Assembly (NCBI GenBank): GCA_038131695.1
Contig: JAYPQA010000002.1
Span: forward strand, 62,001-126,000
DNA: 64,000 nt
Direction of reading: 5' to 3'
Source: JADHLK01 sp038131695
GTDB lineage: Bacteria; Pseudomonadota; Alphaproteobacteria; Puniceispirillales; Puniceispirillaceae
The notes beneath the pieces were generated by a model. That model ran no database searches and was not told where the DNA came from. It was given only the letters and a program-made list of their open reading frames with translations. Both the position numbers and the translations under genes were made by a program. This document shows positions 16,856 to 26,004 of this stretch, in pieces (within the stretch, counting starts at the first letter, position 1; each line of letters opens with the position of its first letter).

Positions 16856-18404
16856 ATGACAGACAAGCGTTTTTACCTGACCACGCCAATTTATTATGTG
16901 AATGACAAGCCGCATATCGGCCATGCCTATACAACGCTGGCCTGCGATGTGCTGGCCCGTTTCAAGCGGCTGGATGGGTATGAGGTGATGTTTCTGACCG
17001 GCACGGATGAGCATGGCCAAAAAGTTGAGGCCGCCGCCAAAAAAGCCGGCATCAGCCCGCAGGAATTCACCGACCGGGTTTCGCAGAATTTCCGCGATTT
17101 GACCGACCGGATGGGCTTTTCCAATGACCAGTTTATCCGCACCACTGAGCCGCGCCATTACCGGGCCAGCCAGAAAATCTGGCAGCTTTTGATGGATCGC
17201 GGTCATATCCGGCTGGATAAATATGCCGGCTGGTATTCGGTGCGTGATGAGGCCTTTTATACCGAGGCAGAGCTGGTGGACGGCATGGCCCCAACGGGCG
17301 CGCCGGTGGAATGGGTAGAAGAGCCGTCCTACTTCTTTGATTTGTCAAACTGGCAGCAGGCGCTTCTGGATCATTATGAGGCGCATCCCGATTTTGTCGC
17401 CCCGCAAAGCCGCTTTAACGAGATTAAGAGCTTTGTATCTGGCGGGCTGAAGGATTTATCCGTGAGCCGCACCAGCTTTGCCTGGGGTGTGCCGGTGCCG
17501 AATGACAGCGATCATGTGATGTATGTCTGGCTGGATGCGCTGACCAATTATCTGACCGCGACCGGCTGGGCTGAGGAGGGCGGAGAGGCAGCGGACAGCC
17601 TTTATGCGCGTCTCTGGCCCGCCAATCTGCACATGGTGGGCAAGGATATTCTGCGCTTTCATGCGGTCTATTGGCCGGCCTTTTTGATGGCGGCGGGCCT
17701 GCCCCTGCCAAAGCGGGTTTTTGCGCATGGCTGGTGGACAAATGAAGGGCAGAAGATTTCCAAATCGCTGGGCAATGTGATCGACCCGCTGGCTCTGGTT
17801 GAGGAATACGGGCTGGATCAGACGCGCTATTTCCTGATGCGCGAGGTGCCCTTTGGCCGCGATGGTGATTTTGCCAGACAATCCATGATCCAGCGGATCA
17901 ATTCTGATCTGGCCAATGATCTGGGCAATCTGGCCCAGCGCAGCCTGTCCTTGATTGCCAAGAATCTGGATGGTGTGATGCCGGAGTTTCCTGATCTGGC
18001 CGATCCGGCAGATGCCGCCCTGATCGCACGCACGGACGCGCTGCTGGATAAGCTGCGTGATGCGATGGACAGGCAGGCGTTTCATGAAGGCTTGCGCGAT
18101 ATCTGGGAGGTGATTGCCGAGGCCAACCGCTATATTGACACGGCCGCGCCCTGGGCCCTGAAAAAGACCGACCCGGCCCGCATGGCAGAGGTTTTGGCGG
18201 TGCTGGCTGAAAGTGTGCGCCAATTTGCCATACTGGTGCAGCCCTTTATGCCGGAATCGGCGGCGCGCCTGCTGGATCAGCTGGGCGTGGCGGGGCTGAG
18301 CGGGGATGGATCAAACAGGCGGGGCGGCCCGTATAAAGGGCGGCCAGACGCTGGCCAAGCCGAGCGGCGTATTTCCCCGCTATCAGGAAAAAGAAGAAGG
18401 CTAG
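16856..18404 (+). CDS. metG: Methionyl-tRNA synthetase (two frameshifts near the 3' end)
   Basis: The enzyme charges tRNA-Met. The HIGH motif is in NDKPHIGHAYTTLACD near residue 23 and the KMSKS equivalent is GQKISKSLGN near residue 300. No C-terminal EMAP tRNA-binding domain is present, as in the short MetG form. From about 18295 the frame slips. The sequence AERGWIKQAGRPV, then IKGGQTLAKPSGVFPRYQE and stop at 18404, appears when one G near 18295 and one base near 18332 are restored. Without these the frame runs on into tatD. The tatD ATG follows six bases after this stop. Confidence 0.88.
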
Positions 18405-18409
18405 AGAGC

Positions 18410-19208
18410 ATGGCCGGGTTTTCTTTCATTGATTCCCACGCGCATCTGGATTACCCGCAGCTGGCTGGTGATTTACCCGGTGTTTTGGCACGGGCTGAGG
18501 CAGCGGGGATCAGTGATATTGTCACAATCGGTGTGCGGCCCAGCACGGCTGACCAGCCACGCCAGCTGGCCGAAAGCCCATGCCAATATCTGGTTTTCGG
18601 CAGGCTGTCATCCGCATGAGGCAGGCCGCGAGGCAGAGGCCTGCAATACCGGGCTGTTTATCGAACAGGCCCAGCATCCAAAATGTGTCGCCATCGGGGA
18701 ATGCGGGCTGGATTACTATTATGATCATGCCCCGCGCGACCAGCAGGCCGCCAGTTTTCGGGCCCAGATAGAGGCCGCCCGCCAGCTGGATCTGCCGGTC
18801 ATTATCCATTCCCGTGATGCAGATGCCGATATGATTGCCCTGATTGAGGAAGAATACGCGGCCCGGCCCTGGATTGGCTTGCTGCATTGCTTTTCCAGCG
18901 GCCCGGATTTGGCCTGGCGCGCGCTGAAGCTGGGGTTTTATATCAGCTTTTCCGGCATTTTGACCTTCAATTCCGCCAAACAGCTGCAAGAGCTGGCCGC
19001 CGAAATACCGCCAGACCGGGTGCTGGTTGAGACAGATGCCCCCTATCTGGCCCCGGTGCCGCATCGCGGAACCAGTAACGAGCCCGCCTACGCCCGCCAT
19101 ACGCTGGAAAAGCTGGCCAGCCTGCAGGGGCGCGATCTGGCTGAAATGGCGGGGCTGACGGCTGCCAATACGCGCGCCTTGTTTCACCGGATGGGAGAGG
19201 GGGCATAA
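18410..19208 (+). CDS. tatD: TatD-family metal-dependent hydrolase (one frameshift)
   Basis: The protein is a TIM-barrel nuclease-type hydrolase (deoxyribonuclease family). Metal ligands are visible in FIDSHAHLDYP at the start, GECGLDYYYDHAP, PVIIHSRDADAD, LLHCFSS and VLVETDAPYLAP. The frame changes near 18573. Removing one A from the run in CGAAAGCC restores ARQLAEAHANIWFSAGCHPH. Its stop overlaps the start of the next gene (TAATG), so the two are translationally coupled. Members have been linked to DNA repair and protein quality control, but the role here is not known. Confidence 0.87.
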
Positions 19209-19990
19209 TGCGGGTAACCTTGCTGGGATGTGGCACTTCGGTCGGGGTTCCGGCTCTTGGACGGGCTGGCTGGGGGCGCTGTGACCCACAGGACCCGCGC
19301 AACCGCCGCCAGCGCTGTGCCGTGCTGGTGGAAAAAAACGAGACCCGTATCCTGATCGATGCCGGCCCGGATATCCGCAACCAGCTGATGCCGCTGGGCC
19401 TGACCGGGATGGATGCGGTGCTGGTTACCCATACCCATTCTGATCATATCGCCGGCATGGATGATTTGCGCGTTTTTTTCTGGCCGAACAAGGTGAAATT
19501 GCCGATTCTGGCCACCCGCCAGCATGGCCGTGAGGTTGTCCGCCGCTTTCCCTATCTGTTTGAGAAAAAACCGGATTCGCCCAGCTATTTTGAACCGCCC
19601 CTGCTGCTGGATGAGATTGAGCCGGGCCAAGCATTTACTGTCGGGGATATTGAAATTACGCCTTATTATCAGGGGCATGGCAATAGTTTCTCACTTGGGT
19701 TCAAATTCGATGATCTGTTTGCCTATTCCACAGATGTGGTGGAGTTGGATCAGGCCGTGCTGGATGATTTGCACGGGATTCCGCTCTGGATAGTGGAATC
19801 CCTGCGCCCGGAGCCGCATCAGGCCCATGCCCATTATGATTTGACCTTCAGCTGGATTGATCAGGTCAAGCCGGGGCAGGCCGTTCTGACACATCTGGGT
19901 TTGGAGGCTGATTATGCTGAATTGGCGGCGCTTTGTCCGGCCGGTGTAGAGCCTGGCATGGACGGGATGGTTTTTGAGCTGGAGAGTTAA
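19208..19990 (+). CDS. MBL-fold metallo-hydrolase (PhnP-like)
   Basis: The metallo-beta-lactamase signature THTHSDHIAGMDDLR lies near residue 75, a further histidine in YYQGHGNSFSLGF near residue 158, and an aspartate in AYSTDVVEL. The N-terminal MRVTLLGCGTSVGVPALG is characteristic of the PhnP/cyclic phosphodiesterase branch. The enzyme probably hydrolyses a phosphodiester, but no phosphonate genes are near. From memory this gene follows tatD in many alphaproteobacteria, so a housekeeping role is more likely than phosphonate use. A start overlapping the tatD stop supports the chosen ATG. Confidence 0.82.
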   Translation: MRVTLLGCGTSVGVPALGRAGWGRCDPQDPRNRRQRCAVLVEKNETRILIDAGPDIRNQLMPLGLTGMDAVLVTHTHSDHIAGMDDLRVFFWPNKVKLPILATRQHGREVVRRFPYLFEKKPDSPSYFEPPLLLDEIEPGQAFTVGDIEITPYYQGHGNSFSLGFKFDDLFAYSTDVVELDQAVLDDLHGIPLWIVESLRPEPHQAHAHYDLTFSWIDQVKPGQAVLTHLGLEADYAELAALCPAGVEPGMDGMVFELES

Positions 19991-20200
19991 AAAGTTCAAT
20001 CCAACCAACTGATTTGGAATAAGAAACCCTATCTTTACATAATATATATTATGCGACATTAATAAATATAACAGTCTGGCGATCTTTGGCTGGAACCTTT
20101 GTGGGCTGGCATGGCCCTGCTCTCTTTTTTGGGCTCATCACCGGCCATTAACACAATAATGACAAAGGGCGAAGGCGGGTTCCGCCTGAAAGGGCCTGTA

Positions 20201-20437
20201 TCAGCCCGCATCAAATGGCGGCTTTCGATTTTTCTGGCTGTTTGTTTCAGATTTCCAGCTGTCAGACTCTGGCATATCGATAATGGTTTGGCTGGCGGGC
20301 GGCTCTTTCGCCCGTGCAATCTGAAAGATCAGCCGTCCCAGCAGCAAAACCAGCCCGGACAGAAAGGCCAGCCCGGCCATGAAAAACACCGCTATCAGTC
20401 CAAAAACAGCCAGTAATTTGCGAAATAAGACGGCCAT
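20201..20437 (-). CDS. Small single-span membrane protein, unknown
   Basis: This is a 78-residue open frame with a good ribosome binding site (AAGGAAAG) seven bases before the ATG. Residues 8-38 are a long hydrophobic segment (FGLIAVFFMAGLAFLSGLVL). The rest is a charged cytoplasmic-looking tail. I start at the internal ATG giving MAVLFRKLL because the longer open frame upstream has no protein-like character and runs into the thiamine riboswitch region on the opposite strand. No family is recognised. It is an isolated gene between convergent and divergent neighbours. Confidence 0.45.
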   Translation of the reverse strand: MAVLFRKLLAVFGLIAVFFMAGLAFLSGLVLLLGRLIFQIARAKEPPASQTIIDMPESDSWKSETNSQKNRKPPFDAG

Positions 20438-20575
20438 TGAACAGCTTTCCTTTCCCTCCTCGGCCAAACCGGCCCTGTCCCATTCAACGCCGGGTAACCT
20501 AATCAGGCAAGCTATTGTCGAAAAAACTTTGTCTCCGGCTTGGCCTTTCAGGAAAAACCTGGCTATGATGTGGTA

Positions 20576-20680
20576 TCTCTTGGGGTGCCAGGCGTAACGG
20601 TCCATTGCGGGGCTGAATGTCTGTCTGGCTGAGAAAAACCCATTGAACCTGACCCAGGTCATACTGGCGGAGGAAAGAGA
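20576..20680 (+). promoter_or_regulatory. TPP riboswitch (THI element) upstream of thiB
   Basis: The hallmarks appear in order: GGGGTGCC at 20582-20589, the pyrimidine-sensing CTGAGA at 20629-20634, then ACCC, ACCTGA at 20647-20652, and the pyrophosphate-side arm CAGGTCATACTGGCGGAGG. TCTCT and AGAGA at the two ends can close helix P1. The element senses thiamine pyrophosphate and normally lowers expression of thiamine genes when TPP is high. About 100 bases separate it from the thiB start, enough for a terminator or a sequestering helix, which I did not resolve. Confidence 0.92.
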
Positions 20681-20781
20681 CGAAAAGGCCATCAATACCA
20701 GCTTTTCTTTGTGCTGTGTCCGGCTTATCCTCTTCATCCAAAGCAGTATCGGCCCGTCATAAACTTTTGATGGAGCGAAAG

Positions 20782-21813
20782 ATGCTGAAAAAATTATCCT
20801 TTTCAAACGGGGCGCCCGCCAGGCTGTTTTACAGCCTGATTCTTGCCCTTTTGGCCCTCACCCTGTCTGGCCCGGTCCAGGCGGAAAAGCCGGTTCTCAC
20901 AATCTATACCTATGAGAGCTTTGTATCGGAATGGGGCCCGGGCCCCAAGGTGGAAGCCGCTTTTGAGGCGGAATGCGGCTGTGACCTGCAATTTGTGGCG
21001 CTGGATAGCTCGCTGGGCATTTTGGGCCGTATCCGCATTGAAGGGGCGTCCTCACCGGCAGATCTGGTGCTGGGGCTGGATACAAATGTGACCGAGATCG
21101 CCCGCCAGACCGGCCTGTTTGCCCCGCATCAGCTGGTCTCACAGGCAGATGCCCTGCCCGGCCAGTTTTCTGATCCTGATTTTCTGGCTTTTGACTGGGG
21201 CGTTTTTGCCTTTGTCTATGATCGGGACAGGCTGGCCAGCCCGCCGGATAGCATGGAAGCCTTGCGACGCGCGCCGGACAGTCTGAAAATCGTGATTCAG
21301 GATCCGCGCACGGCAACGCCGGGGCTGGGCTTGCTGCTTTGGGCAAAATCGATTTATGGCGAGGAGGCCGAGGATTTCTGGCGCGATCTGCAGCCGAAAA
21401 TCGTTACCGTTACCAAGGGCTGGTGGGATGCCTATTCCCTGTTCCTTGAAGGCAATGCAGATATGGTGCTGTCCTATGCCACCTCGCCTGCCTATCACAG
21501 CATCGCCGAGGGCAAGGATAATTACGCGGCCGCTGAATTTGCCGAGGGCCATTACCTGCAAATTGAGGTGGCGGGAATGCTGAAAAATGCCCCGCAGCCG
21601 GACTTGGCCCGCGCCTTTCTCAGCTTTATGCAAGGCCCGGTCTTTCAGCAGATTATCCCGACCACCAACTGGATGTATCCGGTGCGCCGCGATAGCCAGC
21701 CTGCCGGGTTTGACGGGCTGGTCATGCCGCAGAAAACCTGGCTGTTCCCGGCTGAAAAAGTCGCCGCAGAGCAGAAGGGCTGGATAGCAGAATGGCTGGC
21801 GGCCAGCCGCTGA
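20782..21813 (+). CDS. thiB: Thiamine ABC transporter, periplasmic binding protein
   Basis: The protein binds thiamine/TPP in the periplasm for import. After the signal peptide (ends VQAEKP) it reads LTIYTYESFVSEWGPGPKV, the standard ThiB/TbpA opening. DLVLGLDTNV, FDWGVFAFVYDR and WWDAYSLFLEGNADMVLSYA follow, the last covering ligand-binding aromatic residues of the family. The length of the mature protein is normal. Starts at 20770 or 20782 are both possible. I use the one directly before the lysine-rich signal region. The TPP riboswitch lies upstream and thiP overlaps its end by 22 bases. Confidence 0.93.
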   Translation: MLKKLSFSNGAPARLFYSLILALLALTLSGPVQAEKPVLTIYTYESFVSEWGPGPKVEAAFEAECGCDLQFVALDSSLGILGRIRIEGASSPADLVLGLDTNVTEIARQTGLFAPHQLVSQADALPGQFSDPDFLAFDWGVFAFVYDRDRLASPPDSMEALRRAPDSLKIVIQDPRTATPGLGLLLWAKSIYGEEAEDFWRDLQPKIVTVTKGWWDAYSLFLEGNADMVLSYATSPAYHSIAEGKDNYAAAEFAEGHYLQIEVAGMLKNAPQPDLARAFLSFMQGPVFQQIIPTTNWMYPVRRDSQPAGFDGLVMPQKTWLFPAEKVAAEQKGWIAEWLAASR

Positions 21814-23455
21814 TACCACCGCCCTTGCGGGCTGCCCGGCTGAGGCCGCTGCGCCTTGGGCTAGGGCTGGGCGGCCTGTTGCTGGGGCTGGCCGGGCTGT
21901 GTATCGGCGTATTGTTCTGGCAGGGCAGCCATGCGGCAGGCAGTCTGGCCGGTCTGGGTGCCCGTTTAGAGGCCGGGATGTTTGGCTCGGAAGCCCGCTA
22001 TGCGCTGCGCTCAGCCCTGCTGCAAGCCAGCCTGTCCACGCTGCTGTCTGTTAGTCTGGGGCTGTGGCTGGCGCGGGCCTTGGTGCGGCGCGGTGCCTTT
22101 TGGGGGCGCGGGCTGCTGCTCTCGCTGTCCTGGCTGGCGATGGTGGTGCCGACTTCGGTAGCGGCGCTGGCCATCCTGTCCGTCTGGGGGCCAGCAGGCA
22201 GCGTGCGCGCGCTGGCTGAACAGATTGGCCTGTCCCTGCCCTTTGGCCAGTTCGGCTTGGCCCTTGTGTTACTTGCCCATTGTTTTTTCAATGTGCCGCT
22301 GGCCATGCGGCTGGGTCTGTCGGCCCTCTCCAGCCTGCCGGACAGGCAATGGCAGCTGGCGGCCAGCCTTGGTTTGCGCGCCCGCGATATCTTTTTCCAG
22401 ATGGAATGGCCGGTCTTGCGGCTGGCGGCGATTGCCTCTGCCAGCCTGATATTCCTGTTGTGTTTTACCTCCTTTGCGCTGGTCTTGATGCTGGGCGGGG
22501 GGCCGCGGGTTACAACGCTGGAAGTGGCGATTTATACGGCCCTGCGCTTTGATTTTGACTTTGCCGCTGGCCGCCGGGCTGGGTCTGTTGCAGCTGCTGG
22601 TCTGTGGCGGGCTGCTCTTGCTGCTCTGGTATCAGCGCGCCCCCGCTGCTCAATCAGGGGCGGCAGGTTTGCCTGGCTGGCCGCGCCGCGACCGCGCCAT
22701 GGCTGGCCCGTTTTGGCGATTGGCTGGCAATTGGACTGCTGGGTTTGCTGGTTGTTGTGCCGCTTTTATCGCTGCTGGCCGGACAGGATTGGCAGGCCGG
22801 GGCAAAGCTGTTCACCCGCCCGATCTTCTGGCAGGCGCTTCTTGATACCGCCCTGGTTTGCCTGCCATCTGCCGTTATCGCGCTGGGGCTGGGGCTTGTT
22901 TTTGCCACGGCTCTGGTGCGCGCACGCCAGACCGGCCAGCTGCTGGCAGGCCAGTTCATCGCCTTCAGTATTTCTGCCAGCCTGATGTTGCCTGCCCTGG
23001 TGCTGGGAACGGCGCTGTTTATTCTGCTCTATCAGCTGGTTCCGCCAGCCCGTCTGGCCTGGGGGCTGGTTTTGCTGGCCAATATCCTGCTCAGCCTGCC
23101 TTTTGTCATGCGCCTGCTGGAGCCGCGCCTGGCCTGGCTCTTGCCGGCCCAGGACAGGCTGGCGGATCAACTCGGCCTGTCTGGATGGCGGCGTCTGTGG
23201 ATAACGCTGCCTGCCCTCGGGGATGAGCTGCAGACCGGCTTTGCGCTGGCGGCTGCGCTCTCGCTGGGGGATTTGGGCGTGATCGCGCTGTTCGGGTCTG
23301 CCGATTTCCAGACTCTTCCCTGGTTGCTTTACCAGTATCAGAACCGCTATGGAGGGGCGGAGGCAGAGATGCTTGCCCTGGTCATGCTGGGTCTGGTTCT
23401 GCTGCTGTTTTTTGCGGCTTTGCGGCTGACCCGCCCAGCCAGGGGAGAGCGCTGA
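21792..23455 (+). CDS. thiP: Thiamine ABC transporter permease (two frameshifts)
   Basis: ThiP is the fused two-domain inner-membrane permease, about 12 membrane spans. The first half has the coupling-helix region DRQWQLAASLGLRARDIFFQ and the second half ADQLGLSGWRRLWITLPALG. The frame changes near 22561, where one T too many sits in a T-run, and near 22640, where one C too many sits in a C-run. Both lie between the two permease halves. With both corrected the protein is continuous. ThiB overlaps its start, and its stop overlaps the thiQ start (TGATG). Confidence 0.87.
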
Positions 23456-24086
23456 TGCTGATGCTGGAAAATCTTGTCTGGGGCTGGCCCGGCGCGCCGG
23501 AACAAAAGCTGAGCCTTGCTGTGGAGGCTGGAGAGATTGCGCTGGTCAGCGGGCCGTCTGGCTGTGGCAAGACAAGCTTGCTGAATTGTCTGGCCGGCTT
23601 TATGCAGCCCCACTCCGGCAGTGCCAGCTGGCAGGGGGCAGATTTTCTGGCCCTGCCGCCATGGCAGCGCCCGGTCAGCTTTCTGTTTCAATCCGGCAAT
23701 CTGTTTGAACATCTCTCAGCCCGCCGCAATATTGCCCTTGCTTTTGTCCGGCGCGGGGAAAAACCGGCGGATGCGGACCGGCAGGTTACTGAGGCGGCGG
23801 CCCGGCTGGGGCTGGAGGCGGGGCTGCTGAACCGGCCAGTGACCGAGCTGTCCGGCGGCCAGCAACAGCGCGTCGCTCTCGCCCGCACCATGCTCGTGGG
23901 CCAGCCTGTTCTTTGCTGGATGAGCCTTTCAGCAGCTTTGATGAAAAGCTGAAACACAGCGCAGCCCGCACCCTCACCCAGCTGGTTGCTGACCAACAGA
24001 TGGCCTGTCTGGTGGTCAGCCATGATGCCCGCGATTGCCAGCGTCTGGGCGTCAAAAAACAAATTATCCTGTCCGATCACAGCTGA
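23455..24086 (+). CDS. thiQ: Thiamine ABC transporter ATP-binding protein (one frameshift)
   Basis: The ATPase drives thiamine uptake. Walker A is SGPSGCGKTSLLN near residue 34, the signature is ELSGGQQQRVALAR near residue 131, and Walker B LLDEPFSSFDEKL appears only after one T is added to the run near 23912. The rest (QQMACLVVSHDARDCQRLG) carries the switch histidine and ends at 24086. Its length is short, as usual for ThiQ. No gene follows in the operon. Confidence 0.88.
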
Positions 24087-24269
24087 TCAAACAGAAAATC
24101 CAGCCCTGCCTCTCTCCAACCTGTTCCATAACTATCTGATTTAGATGGGTTATAAAAATAATTTCTCTCGCTCATGCGATTGTGAAGTGAAGTTAAGAAA
24201 TTATTTTATTAATTCGATCTAAATTAGCCTTAACAAAGACGCAGCCCTCTGTCTGGAACGGGAAAGAAG

Positions 24270-24512
24270 ATGAAAGCGACGCCCCAAAAAAAACCGGTCC
24301 CCCTAAAAAAACCAATTAAGGTCTGGTTCTACAGTGATGCCTAGCTAAGCAGTGAACGCCGGACAGCCGCTTTTGCCCCGCGCCGCCAGATTGACGAGCT
24401 GGTCTCCACAATCGCTAACTGCATGGAATTCAATGAAAGATTTGCCTGTTTCAAAACCCTTGATGGCCGCATCGTGGCCATGAGCCGGACTGGCGAATTC
24501 GTGATGGTGTAA
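24270..24512 (+). pseudogene. Small ORF interrupted by one in-frame TAG
   Basis: From ATG at 24270 a continuous frame of 80 codons runs to TAA at 24510, broken only by TAG at 24342-24344. The part after it is protein-like (RRQIDELVSTIANCMEFNER, then FKTLDGRIVAMSRTGEFVMV) and a ribosome binding site (GGGAAAGAAG) precedes the ATG. I do not recognise the family. It could be a point-mutated gene, a single base error, or a shorter protein starting downstream. The 180 bases before it are AT-rich with no gene. Confidence 0.45.
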
Positions 24513-24554
24513 TCTCCCTCCTCCCTTCCCTCAGCATGACACCATCGCGGACAG

Positions 24555-24596
24555 AACCCTCATCCCATACCCTTGGGATGGGGGTTCGCATTTTTC
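24555..24596 (+). terminator. Rho-independent terminator after the small ORF
   Basis: AACCCTCATCCCA pairs with TGGGATGGGGGTT (one G-U) around a five- to six-base loop, and CGCATTTTT follows. It separates the small ORF from the Rieske oxygenase gene. Confidence 0.75.
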
Positions 24597-24678
24597 AGCT
24601 TGCCTCTTGCCTGTCTGCACCGCTTCTGGTCTGATAAGCAGGTTTTGTCACGCCAGAAGGCTATAGCTGGGGGTTTGT

Positions 24679-26004
24679 ATGATCACCGAGAAGATGAATC
24701 AGCGCCTGACCGAGACTGGCGGCCAGACACCGGCTGGCCAGCTGATGCGCCAATATTGGCAGCCGGTCGCGCTGAGTGATCAGCTGGCAGGCCAGCGGCC
24801 GGTCGTGCCGGTTGAGATTATGGGTGAAAAGCTGGTTCTGTTCCGCATTCAGGATGGCCCGGACCAGGGCCAGCTGGGGCTGATCGACCGGGCCTGTCCG
24901 CATCGCGGTGTTGATTTATGCTATGGGCGGCTGGAAACAGGCGGGCTGCGCTGTCCGTTTCACGGGTTTTTATTCGGCCATGACGGCACCTGTCTGGAAC
25001 AGCCGGGCGAGCCGGGGGAGAAGAACCATCCGCGCCATTTTGGTCAGGCGGCCTATCCGGTGATTGAACGAAACGGCCTGATTCTGGCCTATTTGGGAGG
25101 CGATACCCCGCCTGCCCTGCCAGAGCTGGATTGCTTTATCGCCCCTTCCAGCCATGTTTTTGCCTTTAAGGGGCATCTGGATTGCAACTGGCTGCAAGCG
25201 CTGGAAGTCGGGATTGACCCGGTGCACGCCTCTTTCTTGCATCGCTATTTGGAGGATGAAAGCGGGGCAGATTCCTATGGGCGGCAATTTATGGACAGCT
25301 CCGGCGAGGAAGAAATCCCGCAAACCTGGCTGCTGCGCAATTACCCGGCCCCGCAGCTGAGCGTCCGGCAAACCGGCTATGGGCTGCAGATTGTTGCCAG
25401 CCGCCAGCTGGATGAGAAGCGCACCCATTACCGGGTTACCAATCAGGTCTTTCCCAATGCAATCGTCATCCCGATGAGCCGAACCATGGCGATCACCCAG
25501 TGGCATATCCCGATAGATGACCGGCAATGCTATTGGTATGCCGCCTTTACCAGCTATAGCGGGCCGGTTGACAAGGCGCTGATGCGCGCCCAGCGGCTGG
25601 AGCTTTATCAGCTTCCCGATTACCGGCCAACGCGCCATCGCGGCAATCACTGGGGCTATGATCCGGCGGAACAGGAGAGCCAGACCTATACCGGCATGGG
25701 CATGGATATTAATGTGCATGACCAATGGGCGGTTGAATCGCCCGGCCCACTCAGCAACCGTTCTGCCGAGCATCTGGTCAGTTCTGATCAGGCGATTGCC
25801 CGCTACCGGGCCATGCTGAACCGGGCGATGCGTGATCTGGAAGCCGGGGAGAAGGAAAAATTGCCGCTTTTCAAAACCGGAGATCAGGGCCTGCCGGGGC
25901 CGGCTTTTGCCGATATGCTGGAATATCAGGATCGGCCCGCAGCCAGCTGGCAAAACAGCTATCAGCAGCTGCGCCAAAACGCAGATTGGGAGCCGGAAAA
26001 ATGA
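24679..26004 (+). CDS. Rieske non-heme iron oxygenase, alpha subunit
   Basis: The N-terminal Rieske domain has CPHRGVDLCYG and CPFHGF near residues 74-97, binding the 2Fe-2S cluster through two Cys and two His. The catalytic domain carries EVGIDPVHASFLHRYLED near residue 180, with Asp and two His for the mononuclear iron. Overall layout resembles the single-component-alpha phthalate 4,5-dioxygenase/demethylase group, so an aromatic or N-/O-alkyl substrate is possible. It is not assignable from sequence. No reductase, ferredoxin or beta subunit gene is adjacent. The stop overlaps the next gene (ATGA), a strong sign that oxygenase and glutamine-synthetase-like ligase act in one route. Confidence 0.88.
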   Translation: MITEKMNQRLTETGGQTPAGQLMRQYWQPVALSDQLAGQRPVVPVEIMGEKLVLFRIQDGPDQGQLGLIDRACPHRGVDLCYGRLETGGLRCPFHGFLFGHDGTCLEQPGEPGEKNHPRHFGQAAYPVIERNGLILAYLGGDTPPALPELDCFIAPSSHVFAFKGHLDCNWLQALEVGIDPVHASFLHRYLEDESGADSYGRQFMDSSGEEEIPQTWLLRNYPAPQLSVRQTGYGLQIVASRQLDEKRTHYRVTNQVFPNAIVIPMSRTMAITQWHIPIDDRQCYWYAAFTSYSGPVDKALMRAQRLELYQLPDYRPTRHRGNHWGYDPAEQESQTYTGMGMDINVHDQWAVESPGPLSNRSAEHLVSSDQAIARYRAMLNRAMRDLEAGEKEKLPLFKTGDQGLPGPAFADMLEYQDRPAASWQNSYQQLRQNADWEPEK

